Notes: generated by a model from the letters alone, not told the origin. A stretch of DNA of 64,000 nt from Gammaproteobacteria bacterium MFB021 (GCA_000737985.1 JNVT01000078.1:62001-126000); one strand, 5' to 3'. Positions 17,226 to 26,083 are shown, counted from the first letter of the stretch. Numbers and translations are program-made.

Positions 17226-18083
17226 ATGTCTCACCCGCATTCGACGCCAGCAGATTCAACGCACGCAGACACGACGTTTCAAGACCCGACGCTTCAAGAC
17301 ACGACATCCGCGAGATCGACGCACCACGCCTCGACTCGCACCACCCCTGTACATCACGCGGCCGGCAAGGCCGCCATGGAGAACGCCATGACCCCGTATC
17401 AGACCCTGCAGCAGCAAACCGCCGAACAGCGCCAATGGCTGCTGGACACGCCGGTAATCCGCCGCGCCCTGGCCGGTGACATCGATCGCGCCACCTATCA
17501 GGCTTTCCTCACCCAGGCCTACCACCACGTCAAGTACACGGTGCCGCTGATGATGGCCTGCGGCGCACGCCTGCCCGAGCGCCTGGAGTGGCTGCGCGGC
17601 GCGCTGGTCGAGTACATCGAGGAGGAGTACGGTCACCAGGCGTGGATTCTGGATGACATTCGCGCCCTCGGCGGCGACGCCGACGCGGTCGCCGCCGGAC
17701 GCCCGGCGCCGGCCACCGAGCTGATGGTGAGCTATGTGCGCGACGTGATCGAACACGGCAACCCGATCGGCTTCTTCGGCATGGTTCAGGTACTCGAAGG
17801 TACCAGCACCGCCATCGCCACCCAGGCGGCGGAGAAGATGCGCGACGGCGCCGGCCTGCCCGCCGACGCCTTCCGCTACCTGGAGTCCCACGGCAGCCTC
17901 GACATTGGCCACCTGGCGTTCTTCGAAGAGCAGATCAACCGCATCGAATCGGCCCAGGACCTGCAGGCGGTGATCGATACCGCCAACATGGTCTACCGCC
18001 TCTACGGCGCCATGTTCCGGACCCTCGGCCAGGCCGCGGGGGACGCCCACACCAGCGAGGTACTCGCCGATGCGCTGGTCTGA
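17226..18083 (+). CDS. heme-oxygenase-like di-iron (TenA/iron-containing redox) protein
   Basis: A 285-residue product from the ATG at 17226, which has GAGGAGAACC upstream; an internal ATG at 17377 would remove the low-complexity Thr/His/Asp-rich first 50 residues. The core is an all-helical TenA/heme-oxygenase-like fold with EYIEEEYGHQAW and the HxxxDxxxH helix HGSLDIGH, the metal-ligand pattern of di-iron oxidases such as UndA and CADD. It probably oxidises or cleaves an acyl or amino-acid-derived substrate. The gene overlaps the following SDR by 14 bp. The exact reaction is unknown. Confidence 0.8.
   Translation: MSHPHSTPADSTHADTTFQDPTLQDTTSARSTHHASTRTTPVHHAAGKAAMENAMTPYQTLQQQTAEQRQWLLDTPVIRRALAGDIDRATYQAFLTQAYHHVKYTVPLMMACGARLPERLEWLRGALVEYIEEEYGHQAWILDDIRALGGDADAVAAGRPAPATELMVSYVRDVIEHGNPIGFFGMVQVLEGTSTAIATQAAEKMRDGAGLPADAFRYLESHGSLDIGHLAFFEEQINRIESAQDLQAVIDTANMVYRLYGAMFRTLGQAAGDAHTSEVLADALV
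17270..17344 (+). repeat. 15-bp degenerate repeats encoding the N-terminal extension of the di-iron protein
   Basis: Units starting CGAC recur at about 15 bp, the two clearest being CGACGTTTCAAGACC and CGACGCTTCAAGACA. They fill the gap between the ribosome site and the conserved domain, giving a Thr/Asp/His-rich peptide. Confidence 0.65.
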
Positions 18084-18870
18084 TCGCCGCATCCTGGTCA
18101 CCGGTGCCAGCGGCGGTATCGGTGGTGCACTGGTGGCCGAACTCGCCGAGGCCGGTGCCACGCTGCTGATCGTCGGGCGCAACCAGCCGAGCCTGGATCG
18201 CCTGGCGACGCTGGCACCGGACCGCATCCACGTGCTCAAAGCGGATCTCGCCCAAACAGAAGAGCGTCGCCGGGTGGTCGATGCCGCCAGCGAGATGCGC
18301 ATCGACATGCTGATCAACGCCGCCGGCAGCAACCAGTTCGGCCTGTTCGAGGAGCAGGCCCCGGCAGCCATCAGTGCCATGGTCGAGCTCAACGTCACCG
18401 CCACCCTGCTGCTGACCCAGGCGCTGCTGCCGCGCCTGCTGCACCACGATCGCGCCTGGATCGTCAACGTCGGCTCGGCCTTCGGCGCCATCGGCCACCC
18501 GGGCTACGCCACCTACTGCGCCACCAAGTTCGCCCTGCGCGGCTTCAGCCAGGCGCTGCGCCGCGAGCTCGCCGACACGCCGGTGGCGGTGCTGCACATC
18601 GCCCCGCGGGCGACCCGCACCGGCATGAACAGTGCCGCCGCGGACTCGCTCAACGCCGCGCTCGGTAACGCCGTCGACGCCCCGGAGGCGGTGGCCGCGG
18701 CAATCGTCTCGAGCATCGAGAAGCGAACCCGCGAGCGTCAGCTGGGCTGGCCCGAGTGTCTGCTGGTCCGTCTCAACGGTCTGCTGCCCGGGATGGTCGA
18801 CCGCGCGCTCAAGAAGCGACTGCCGATCATCCAGCGCCACGCGCGTCGCGTCTCGACGCCATCTTCCTGA
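18070..18870 (+). CDS. short-chain dehydrogenase/reductase
   Basis: A 266-residue classical SDR. The NAD(P)-binding motif TGASGGIG is near residue 12, followed by NAAG, the catalytic serine region NVGSAFG and the YCATK active-site pair. VGR after strand 2 fits NADP preference (inference). The C-terminus, beyond residue 225, is basic and may touch the membrane or the partner proteins. It overlaps the di-iron gene by 14 bp and so belongs to the same operon, where it probably reduces a keto or aldehyde intermediate. Confidence 0.88.
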   Translation: MRWSDRRILVTGASGGIGGALVAELAEAGATLLIVGRNQPSLDRLATLAPDRIHVLKADLAQTEERRRVVDAASEMRIDMLINAAGSNQFGLFEEQAPAAISAMVELNVTATLLLTQALLPRLLHHDRAWIVNVGSAFGAIGHPGYATYCATKFALRGFSQALRRELADTPVAVLHIAPRATRTGMNSAAADSLNAALGNAVDAPEAVAAAIVSSIEKRTRERQLGWPECLLVRLNGLLPGMVDRALKKRLPIIQRHARRVSTPSS

Positions 18871-18884
18871 TTCGTGAGGTCATC

Positions 18885-19622
18885 ATGACACCCGCTGCGT
18901 TCTCCCACATCGTCGATCACGCTGGCATTCGTTCGCGCTCCCAGGGCTGGCGCCCGCTGGCCCTGGCACTGCTGCTCGGCCTCGGCGGCAGCGCCACCCT
19001 GCTCGCCACCCCCATGGCCGAAGCGCAGGCGGCACCCGCCGCCGCGGCCACCTCGGTGGCCGCCGGCCTGCACGAACTGCAGAGCCGCTGGGCCAACATC
19101 AGCTACCAACTGCCGGAATCGCGCCGCGAGGACGCCTTCGACCAGCTCTACAAGCGCGCCACCGCCCTGGTCGCCGCGCACCCGCAGAGCGCCGAACTGC
19201 ACACCTGGGCCGGTATCATCCGCGCCTCCGAAGCCGGCGCCGGCGGCGGCCTCAGTGCGCTCTCCCAGGTCAAGGAGGCGCGTCAGCAGTTCGAGAAGGC
19301 CCTGGCCATCGACCCCAAGGTGCTGAATGGCTCCGCCTATACCAGTCTGGGCACGCTCTATCACAAGGTGCCCGGCTGGCCGATCGCCTTCGGCGACGAC
19401 GACAAGGCGCGTGAGCTCTTACAGAAAGGGCTGGCGATCAATCCCGACGGCATCGACAGCAACTACTTCTGGGCCGACTTCCTGCATGATCAGGGCGATG
19501 ACGCAAAGGCCCGCCAGGCGCTGCAGAAAGCATTGGCCGCCGCTCCCCGCCCCGGCCGCGAAAGCGCCGATGCCGGCCGCCGACAGGACATTCAGAAGCT
19601 GATGAGTCAATTGAAGAGCTGA
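18885..19622 (+). CDS. exported TPR-type protein
   Basis: A 245-residue product with an N-terminal hydrophobic segment (ALALLLGLGGSATLLA) followed by an Ala-rich stretch containing AEAQAAP, consistent with a signal peptide. The rest is helical, with tetratricopeptide-like pairs such as AHPQSAELHTWAGII, EKALAIDPKVLN and KGLAINPDGID. GTGAGGT precedes the ATG. It starts 14 bp after the SDR stop and ends the operon. Such periplasmic TPR proteins usually act as scaffolds, and its substrate or partner is unknown. Confidence 0.78.
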   Translation: MTPAAFSHIVDHAGIRSRSQGWRPLALALLLGLGGSATLLATPMAEAQAAPAAAATSVAAGLHELQSRWANISYQLPESRREDAFDQLYKRATALVAAHPQSAELHTWAGIIRASEAGAGGGLSALSQVKEARQQFEKALAIDPKVLNGSAYTSLGTLYHKVPGWPIAFGDDDKARELLQKGLAINPDGIDSNYFWADFLHDQGDDAKARQALQKALAAAPRPGRESADAGRRQDIQKLMSQLKS

Positions 19623-19652
19623 GCCCACTTCCAAACCCTCTGACGATGGGCG

Positions 19653-19746
19653 CCGGAGGCAGGGCGAAGCGAGGGTCTTTTGCCAGGGATGGCAAAGGTA
19701 GCGCCCAGGGAGGGGTCCACAGCGCCCTCGCGCGCCCTGCCGCCGG
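19653..19746. ncRNA. structured intergenic element with long imperfect stem
   Basis: Outer arms starting CCGGAGGCAGGGCG (19653) and ending GCCCTGCCGCCGG (19746) pair over about 22 bp with few mismatches. Inside, TTTGCCA-GGGA-TGGCAAA (19679-19696) is a perfect 7-bp hairpin. It is non-coding and could be a REP-like repeat or a small RNA. Confidence 0.55.
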
Positions 19747-19838
19747 ATAAGCCCAAGTCGTCTAACGGTCGTGAAAGGTACTCTAAGTGCTGCCTGAATG
19801 AGCCGATCGCGGAGACCGCGCTTGCAATCGTGATGGGT

Positions 19839-19864
19839 GCCCTCATGATGGTAATCATGAGGGC
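19839..19864. repeat. perfect 10-bp inverted repeat GCCCTCATGA
   Basis: GCCCTCATGA, 6-nt spacer, TCATGAGGGC. It lies just before the TIR element at 19869 and has no T-run after it. Possible operator or hairpin of the neighbouring repeat. Confidence 0.6.
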
Positions 19865-19868
19865 GCTA

Positions 19869-20014
19869 AGGAAACGCTGCCTAAATGCCTGCACGAGCCA
19901 ATCGCTGCGTTGCGTGGTACTCGAGCACTCGCCTAACCCCACGTTATGTCTCGTGCTCTGCGTTCCATGCGCCTTGCGCTTCATCTCGCTCGGCGATTTA
20001 TTCAGCGTTTCCCT
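19869..20014. repeat. TIR-bearing intergenic element C (about 146 bp)
   Basis: Its ends pair as GGAAACGCTG (19870-19879) with CAGCGTTTCC (20003-20012), followed inward by TAAAT/ATTTA. Read on the minus strand, the interior follows the same order of motifs as the elements at 29626 and 45333 (CGAGCGA near one end, CAAGGCG after it, and a GGGGTTAG...GAG centre). It has no coding capacity. It lies between the TPR gene and the flavin enzyme gene. Confidence 0.6.
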
Positions 20015-20049
20015 GATGGATTGCCCGCCGTTTTCGATCGAGGAGTCCC

Positions 20050-21045
20050 ATGTCACGACTGGCCGACATTCCGCTTTCGGTGCTGGACCTGGCACCGATC
20101 ACCCTCGACGGCACCCCGGCGGAGACCTTCCGCCATACCGTCGATCTCGCCCAGCAGACCGAGCGCCTGGGCTACAACCGCTACTGGCTGGCCGAGCACC
20201 ACAACATCGACGGCATCGCCAGCGCCGCGACCAGCCTACTGATCGGCCACGTCGCCGGCGCCACCTCGACGATCCGCGTGGGTAGCGGCGGCATCATGCT
20301 GCCCAACCATCCGCCGCTGGTGGTGGCCGAGCAGTTCGGCACGCTGGAGACGCTCTACCCCGGCCGCATCGACCTGGGCCTGGGCCGCGCTCCGGGCTCG
20401 GATGGTGTGACCATGCAGGCGATGCGCCGCGACCCCTATGCCGGGGTCAACGACTTCCCCGAGCGCCTCGACGAGCTGCGCCGCTATCTCGGCAACGCCA
20501 CCCCGGGCCAGCGCGTGCGCGCAATCCCCGGCCAGGGCACCCACGTGCCCATCTGGCTGCTCGGCTCCAGCGGCTACAGCGCCCAGCTCGCCGCGCGGCT
20601 GGGTCTGCCGTTCGCCTTCGCCGGTCAGTTCGCCCCCGGCTACATGCGCGAAGCCCTGCATCTCTATCGCGAGGGTTTCCAACCCGGCGTGCTCGACACC
20701 CCCCACGCCATGATCGGCATTCCGCTGATCGCCGCGGAGAGCGACGAGCGCGCGCGCTTCCTCGCCACCACCCAGCAGCAGAAGTTCCTCAACCTGATCC
20801 GCGGCAAGAGCACCCGCACACGGCCGCCGGTCGAGCGGCTCGACTGGCTGCCCCAGGAAGAGGCCGCAGTCTCGCAGAACCTCGGCGCCGCCGTGGTCGG
20901 TGGCCCGGAGAGCGTGCGCCGTCAGCTCGACGCGCTGCTCGACGCCACCGGTGCCGACGAAATCATGGTCAACACCGACTGCTACGACCACGCCGACCGG
21001 GTGCGCTCCTACGAGATTCTGGCCGAGGTATGGAAAAGCGCCTGA
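20050..21045 (+). CDS. LLM-class flavin-dependent oxidoreductase (luciferase-like)
   Basis: A 331-residue bacterial-luciferase-like TIM barrel of the YhbW type, expected to bind FMN. Visible are RYWLAEHHN, the usual EHH segment near residue 50, [13 protein letters not shown] and [22 protein letters not shown] lies before the ATG at 20050. It is preceded by about 430 bp of repeat-filled non-coding DNA and followed by a GntR regulator, so it may be transcribed alone. The substrate cannot be told from sequence. Confidence 0.88.
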   Translation: MSRLADIPLSVLDLAPITLDGTPAETFRHTVDLAQQTERLGYNRYWLAEHHNIDGIASAATSLLIGHVAGATSTIRVGSGGIMLPNHPPLVVAEQFGTLETLYPGRIDLGLGRAPGSDGVTMQAMRRDPYAGVNDFPERLDELRRYLGNATPGQRVRAIPGQGTHVPIWLLGSSGYSAQLAARLGLPFAFAGQFAPGYMREALHLYREGFQPGVLDTPHAMIGIPLIAAESDERARFLATTQQQKFLNLIRGKSTRTRPPVERLDWLPQEEAAVSQNLGAAVVGGPESVRRQLDALLDATGADEIMVNTDCYDHADRVRSYEILAEVWKSA

Positions 21046-21166
21046 AGCCTCGACCGGGACCCGTCTCGCGCCCATGGCGTCTCTTGGGTAGTATCGTCGG
21101 GTCGCCTTCAGGTCCCGCCTGCGGGAGGTTGGGCGATACGATATCCCTATAACGGTGCCGGGCCCC

Positions 21167-21838
21167 ATGACCAAGCTCACAGACCGGGTCTACACGATCC
21201 TGAGACGACAGATCATGTCCGGAGAGCTCTCCTCGGACATGCAGATCAAGGAGGCCCACCTTGCCGACATGCTCTCGGTCAGCCGCACACCGGTGCGGGC
21301 AGCGATCCAGCGCCTCGCCGACGACGGTCTGATCTATCACGAGAAGGGACGTGGCTCGTTCGTCTCGCCGTGGCAGCAGGACGATATCGTCGATATCTAC
21401 GAGCTGCGCATCCTGCTGGAGTCACGCGCCGCCAGGCTGGCCGCCAGCCGCGCGACGCCGGAGCAGATCGCGCGCTTGCGCCACCATGCCAGCGTCATCG
21501 AGGGGCTCTACCGGGAGCAGCCCGACAAGTATCTGTTCAGCATCCAGAGCGAGAACCAGCTGTTCCATCAGGTCATCCTGAGCGCGGCGGGCTCGGTCCA
21601 GCTCAGCCGGATGGTCAGGATGCTGGTCGATTCGCCGATCACGGTGGGGTCTTACTATCTCTATTCCGAGACCGAGATGCAGCGCTCGATGCAGCAGCAC
21701 CGTGACCTCATCGATGCGATCGAGCGCCGCGAGGCGCGCTACGCCGAGGACCTGATGCGGGTGCACCTGCGCATGGCCTACTGCGCCTTCATGGCCCGGC
21801 AACAAGGAGAGCCCTGGAACGCCGCCGAGGAGGCGTGA
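21167..21838 (+). CDS. GntR-family (FCD) transcriptional regulator
   Basis: A 223-residue regulator. The N-terminal winged helix contains LADMLSVSRTPVRAAIQRLADDG, with FCD-domain helices from about residue 75. The ATG at 21167 is chosen; a GTG at 21155 is in frame. It is convergent with the tctA-tctB-tctC operon and lies 4 kb from the divergent rraA operon. It is the only regulator in this cluster, so it likely senses the hydroxy or keto acid these genes handle (inference). Confidence 0.85.
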   Translation: MTKLTDRVYTILRRQIMSGELSSDMQIKEAHLADMLSVSRTPVRAAIQRLADDGLIYHEKGRGSFVSPWQQDDIVDIYELRILLESRAARLAASRATPEQIARLRHHASVIEGLYREQPDKYLFSIQSENQLFHQVILSAAGSVQLSRMVRMLVDSPITVGSYYLYSETEMQRSMQQHRDLIDAIERREARYAEDLMRVHLRMAYCAFMARQQGEPWNAAEEA

Positions 21839-21870
21839 CGCGCCGTCGATCTCCCGACGGCGCGTCACGC
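21833..21870. terminator. bidirectional terminator between the GntR gene and tctA
   Basis: A perfect 16-bp stem, GCGTGACGCGCCGTCG / CGACGGCGCGTCACGC, with a 6-nt loop. The GntR stop codon TGA (21836-21838) lies inside the 5' arm. TGGTTGTGTC follows on the plus strand. Confidence 0.75.
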
Positions 21871-21904
21871 TGGTTGTGTCTTGGCGTATCTTGGCACCGC
21901 CAAG

Positions 21905-23452
21905 TCAGGGTTCCGGCTCCATGTGACGACGCGCCCGCTGCGGATCGGCCGCCATGGCCAGCGTCGACGGCCGCCCACGGTAGTGCGTCAGCAGGCGCCG
22001 AACCAGCGGCACCAGGATCGTCAGCACGATGAGCGTGACCATGACGATGGCGATGGTGCTGGAGAACAGAAATCCTACCTGATGGTGCCCGATCAGCATC
22101 GCCCGACGCAGGCTGGATTCCGCCACCGGCCCCAGGATGACCGCCAGCACCGCCGGTGCCAGCGGAATCCCCAGACGCTCCATGCCCCAGCCCATGACCC
22201 CGAACGCCAGCATCAGCCAGACATCGAACAGGCTGTTGTTGATCGCATAGACACCGATGGTGGTCAAAGCGATGATGATCGGCGCCAGCAGCAGCGGCGG
22301 CATGTACATCACATTGATGAACAGCCGCGCACCCAGCCTGCCGATCACGAACAGCATGATCGACGTCACCAGCATGGCCAGGATGAAACCGTAGGTCACC
22401 GGTGCCGAGCGGGTGAACAGCTCCGGCCCCGGCAGCATGCCGTGCACCAGCAGCCCGCCCAGAATCACCGCCGATACGCTGCTGCCGGGGATGCCCAGAG
22501 TCAGGGCAGGGATCAGCGAGGCGGCGTTATCGGCGTTGTTGGCGCACTCCGCCGCCGCCACGCCCTCCGGCGCCCCCTTGCCGAAGCGCGACTTGTCCTT
22601 GGCCACGCGCCGGGTCTCGTTCCACGACAGCATGGCGGCGATGTTGCCGCCGGTGCCGGGAATGATCCCCACGATCACGCCGATGGTCGAGGCCCGCACC
22701 CAGGTCGGCAGCAGGCGCCGCCAGCCGATGCCGCTGTGCGTGCGTTTGCCACTGCCGCCACTGCTGCGACTCAGCAGCAGCGCCTCCTGCGCCAGGGTCA
22801 GCGCCGGCGGAATGGCATAGAGCCCGGTCAAAAGCACCAGGATGTCGATGCCGCCCATCAGCTCCATGACATCGAAAGTGAAGCGCTCGTTGCCGGTCAT
22901 CGAATCGATACCCACCATGCCGATCACCAGACCGATACAGGCGCTGATCAGCCCCTTGATGGGGGCATCGCTCAGCAGCACGGCGATCGCCGCCAGCCCG
23001 AAGATTGCCAGCCAGAAGATTTCGACGGGGCCGAACTTGAGCGCCATGGCAGCCAGCGGTGGGCTGAGAAAGAGCAGCGCCAGTGCGCTGATCGAACCGC
23101 CGACCGCCGAGGACACCAGCGCGATCTTCATCGCCTCGAGCCCCTGCCCCTTCTGCGCCATGGGGTGGCCGTCGAACACCGTGGCGATCCCCGCGGGCGT
23201 ACCGGGAATGCGCAGCAGAATGGCGGGAATCGCCCCGCCGTACATCGCCCCGTTGTAGATCCCGGCCATCATCCCCAACGCCACCAGCGGCTGCATGGTG
23301 AAGGTCAGCGGAATCAGCACGGCGATCCCCATGGTGGCGGAAAGCCCGGGTAGCGCACCGATCAGCACACCGATGGTGGTGCCGCCGGCCATCGCCAGCA
23401 GTACGGCCGGTGAGAACAGCAGCGGCAAGGCGGCAAGAATCGAATCCCACAT
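21905..23452 (-). CDS. tctA: tripartite tricarboxylate transporter, large permease TctA
   Basis: A 515-residue membrane protein with about 11-12 helices and TctA signatures such as GTTIGVLIGALPGLSATMG near the N-terminus and GIIPGTGGNIAAMLSWNE in the middle. It forms the sodium-driven channel of a TTT carrier with TctB and a periplasmic Bug-type receptor. It starts 3 bp after the tctB stop. The substrate is probably a carboxylate; the adjoining hydroxyacid enzymes make a hydroxy acid likely. Confidence 0.93.
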   Translation of the reverse strand: MWDSILAALPLLFSPAVLLAMAGGTTIGVLIGALPGLSATMGIAVLIPLTFTMQPLVALGMMAGIYNGAMYGGAIPAILLRIPGTPAGIATVFDGHPMAQKGQGLEAMKIALVSSAVGGSISALALLFLSPPLAAMALKFGPVEIFWLAIFGLAAIAVLLSDAPIKGLISACIGLVIGMVGIDSMTGNERFTFDVMELMGGIDILVLLTGLYAIPPALTLAQEALLLSRSSGGSGKRTHSGIGWRRLLPTWVRASTIGVIVGIIPGTGGNIAAMLSWNETRRVAKDKSRFGKGAPEGVAAAECANNADNAASLIPALTLGIPGSSVSAVILGGLLVHGMLPGPELFTRSAPVTYGFILAMLVTSIMLFVIGRLGARLFINVMYMPPLLLAPIIIALTTIGVYAINNSLFDVWLMLAFGVMGWGMERLGIPLAPAVLAVILGPVAESSLRRAMLIGHHQVGFLFSSTIAIVMVTLIVLTILVPLVRRLLTHYRGRPSTLAMAADPQRARRHMEPEP

Positions 23453-23455
23453 GGC

Positions 23456-23917
23456 TTAGCTCCCGGTCACCAGACGCAGCGCCAGCTCCGGCGGCAGCGG
23501 TCTGTCGAGCACGATCTGAAAGATCAGATAGATCAGCAGTGAAAAGAGGATCGCGGTCGTCACCAGCCACTTGCCCTGGCGATAGCCGAGCAGCCATCCG
23601 CTGACGGGTACGAACAACAAGAAGGTGGTGGCGAAACCCAGCCTGGGGGCGATCGCGATCATGGCGACGGAGGTCGCCAGCAGGGTGAGAAACCGCCGCG
23701 CATGCCCCGGGGCAAAGCGCAGCGTATCGCTGCCTGCCTGGCGCAGCGACCAGGCCGAGCGAATCCCCCACACCAGCAGCAGCAAGGTCAGCAGGCTCAT
23801 GACCGCCGTGGGCAGATAGGCCGAGTCACGGGTGAAACTCAGCGCGTGCCAGAGCCCGCAGCCGCTGAGCACCGCCGCGGCCAGGGCGACACTCGTCTCC
23901 AGCGTGGCTTGACGCAT
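23456..23917 (-). CDS. tctB: tripartite tricarboxylate transporter, small permease TctB
   Basis: A 153-residue protein with four predicted membrane helices, as usual for TctB. The start at 23917 (MRQATLETS) follows GGAGAGGAGTGCACACC on the minus strand; an upstream frame extension is arginine/proline-rich and unlikely to be real. It sits between the receptor gene and tctA. Confidence 0.85.
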   Translation of the reverse strand: MRQATLETSVALAAAVLSGCGLWHALSFTRDSAYLPTAVMSLLTLLLLVWGIRSAWSLRQAGSDTLRFAPGHARRFLTLLATSVAMIAIAPRLGFATTFLLFVPVSGWLLGYRQGKWLVTTAILFSLLIYLIFQIVLDRPLPPELALRLVTGS

Positions 23918-24009
23918 GGTGTGCACTCCTCTCCAAAGTGACGACTCCCGACCCAGGGCCGAGCCCGGCGCGGGAGGCAGGCGGCGGAGCGGTTGCCCCG
24001 CCGGGGGCG

Positions 24010-24969
24010 TCAATCACTCCAGGGCGACTCGTTCCACAGTGTCTGGAAACGCACCTGTAGATCATCGAGCGTCTGCTGATAGGTGGTCGGATTCTGATAG
24101 TCGAGCGGCAGAGACTGCTGCGCGGCCGCCTTGCGGAAGTCCTCGTCCTGCATCGCGGTCGCGATGGCGCTGGAGAGTTTGTCGACGATCGGCCCGGGCA
24201 CGCCGGCGGGAACGGCGATGCCGCGGTTGGAACCGATGATCAGCGGGTAACCCGCCTCGGCGGTCGTCGGCACGTCGGGCAGCTCCTTCGAGCGCTGCGC
24301 GGCGGCCTGGGCGAGCATCCTGACCCGCCCGGCCTTCACGTCGGACGCCGCCTCTCCGATGTTGAAGATGCCCAGGTCGATATGACCGCCCATCAGCGCC
24401 TGGCGCACATCGGCCGCGCCGGGGAACGGCACGTGGGTCATCTCGATGCCCGCCTGACGTTCCAGCGCCAGCGCCGCCAGATGATCGTCAGAACCGACCC
24501 CTGTGGTGCCATAGGTGATATCACCGGGATGCTGCTTGGCATAGTCGACCAGCGCCGTCAGCGAGTCGAACTGGCTGTCCGGCGCCACATTGAAGCCATC
24601 GGGATCGTCGACCACGCTCGCCACCGGCTGGAAGTCGGCCAGCGTATAGCGCGTCTTGCGCTCGATGGGGATGGTCAGCACGTTGGGCGTGTTGATGAAG
24701 CCGATGGTGTAACCGTCGGGCTGGGCGTTGGCGAGTGCCGTGAAGCCCACCTCACCACCGGCACCCGGCCGGTTGATCACGGTGATGTCGGTACCCAGGG
24801 CTTTCTCGATGTAGGGCACCAGGGTGCGGGCAGCGATATCGGTGCCGCCCCCGGCGGAGTACGCCACGATCATCTGGACGGCACGCTCGGGATAATCCGC
24901 CATGGCCGACAGCGGTGTCAGCACGAGGGCGGCGATGGCGAGTGTTCGGGTCTTCTTGCCGGGCTTCAT
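24010..24969 (-). CDS. tctC: Bug-family periplasmic solute receptor TctC
   Basis: A 319-residue extracytoplasmic receptor with a clear signal peptide ending LTPLSAMADYPE. The Bug fold is recognised from VAYSAGGGTDIAARTL and INRPGAGGEVG, which bind the carboxylate head group, and from TYGTTGVGSDDHLAA. It is first in the tctC-tctB-tctA operon and divergent from the rraA operon. The ligand is probably the acid broken down by those enzymes. Confidence 0.92.
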   Translation of the reverse strand: MKPGKKTRTLAIAALVLTPLSAMADYPERAVQMIVAYSAGGGTDIAARTLVPYIEKALGTDITVINRPGAGGEVGFTALANAQPDGYTIGFINTPNVLTIPIERKTRYTLADFQPVASVVDDPDGFNVAPDSQFDSLTALVDYAKQHPGDITYGTTGVGSDDHLAALALERQAGIEMTHVPFPGAADVRQALMGGHIDLGIFNIGEAASDVKAGRVRMLAQAAAQRSKELPDVPTTAEAGYPLIIGSNRGIAVPAGVPGPIVDKLSSAIATAMQDEDFRKAAAQQSLPLDYQNPTTYQQTLDDLQVRFQTLWNESPWSD

Positions 24970-25409
24970 TGGCTTCTCCTGGTTGACCGCCAGGGTCGTT
25001 CGTCGCGACCTGGCCTGGCGCGGTGCGCTGGCAGAGAGCCGTCGAGCACCCCGCCGTTATTGTTCTTTCATAAAAACAAAATCATCGAACCATAGCGGAC
25101 ACCTCGCCTCAAGCGTCGATTTCGTCGATGCCGCGCCGGCGCTCAGAAAACACGACAACTGATTGTTTATTATTGAAATCTACCATCTTTAGACTTTTGT
25201 CTCGTATTGAAAAAACGGATCACGGATAGACAGACCCAAAATATTGTTTTTTTATTGTGCTAACCGGGATGAATACGCCCCATCGCCGATCGAGCCACGA
25301 CGACTGGCCCCAGACGCTTTTCATCAGGGCCTTTCACCAGGCCTGTTCACGAGGGCTGTTCACTAGAACTATCCACCAGAACTATCCACTAGAACGATGG
25401 GAAGACGAT
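24970..25409. promoter_or_regulatory. divergent promoter region between tctC and the rraA-like gene
   Basis: 440 bp without a credible gene. Bases about 25060-25260 are clearly AT-rich (for example TTGTTTATTATTG and TTGTTTTTTTATTG) in an otherwise GC-rich window and should hold the two divergent promoters. The plus-strand side, next to the rraA start, is filled with a 13-bp tandem array. No perfect operator palindrome was found. Confidence 0.6.
25318..25395 (+). repeat. six 13-bp tandem units before the rraA-like gene
   Basis: Units TTTTCATCAGGGC, CTTTCACCAGGCC, TGTTCACGAGGGC, TGTTCACTAGAAC, TATCCACCAGAAC and TATCCACTAGAAC run head to tail, ending 14 bp before the ATG at 25410. The last three are closest to each other. 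Confidence 0.9.
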
Positions 25410-26048
25410 ATGACCTCGCAAGCCACGCTGGAGACGCTGAAGACCCTGGGCAGCGCAACGCTGCACGAAGCCCAGGGCCAACGCGGTGCCATGGACTGCG
25501 GTATCAAGCCGCTCGACCCCACCTTGAGACTGGCCGGCAGAGCCCTGACCGTGGACTGCGCCCCCGGCGACAATCTGCTGATCCACTACGCCATCTCCCA
25601 GGCGAAACCGGGGGACGTGCTGGTGGTCGATGCCAAGGGCTTCAGCGAAGGTGGCCCCTGGGGCGACATCCTGACCCTGGCCGCCAGTCTGGCGGGCATC
25701 CGTGGTCTGATCATCGACGGCATGGTGCGCGACGCCGATGCGATCATCGACTCCCGCTTTCCGGTGTTCTGCCGCGGCCTCTCGATCAAGGGCACCCACA
25801 AGCACCAGTCGGGCAAGGTCAACCACACCATCGTCTGCGGTGGCGTCTCGATTCGCCCCGGCGACCTCGTGGTCGGCGATCGTGATGGCGTGGTGGTGGT
25901 TGAGGCCGCGGAGCTCGATGAGGTCATCACCGCCGCCCAGGCCCGTGAAGAGAAAGAGGAGGCCTTCCGGCGCGAGCTGGAGCGGGGCGCCAGCACCCTC
26001 GACCTGCTCGACCTGCGCGACACCCTGGCGCGGCTCGGCCTGCAATGA
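25410..26048 (+). CDS. RraA-family aldolase/decarboxylase
   Basis: A 212-residue RraA-like protein. The family includes regulators of RNase E and also HMG/CHA aldolases with oxaloacetate decarboxylase activity. The enzyme-type motif GMVRDADAI and PWGDILTLAA support the aldolase branch rather than the RNase E inhibitor. The ATG at 25410 is chosen because the conserved sequence starts there; an upstream in-frame ATG at 25257 would run through the 13-bp repeat array. Next to a hydroxyacid oxidase and dehydrogenase, it probably cleaves a keto acid produced by them. Confidence 0.82.
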   Translation: MTSQATLETLKTLGSATLHEAQGQRGAMDCGIKPLDPTLRLAGRALTVDCAPGDNLLIHYAISQAKPGDVLVVDAKGFSEGGPWGDILTLAASLAGIRGLIIDGMVRDADAIIDSRFPVFCRGLSIKGTHKHQSGKVNHTIVCGGVSIRPGDLVVGDRDGVVVVEAAELDEVITAAQAREEKEEAFRRELERGASTLDLLDLRDTLARLGLQ

Positions 26049-26083
26049 GGCCGAGCTCGCCGGCCGGGCCCGGGGAGAGCGCC

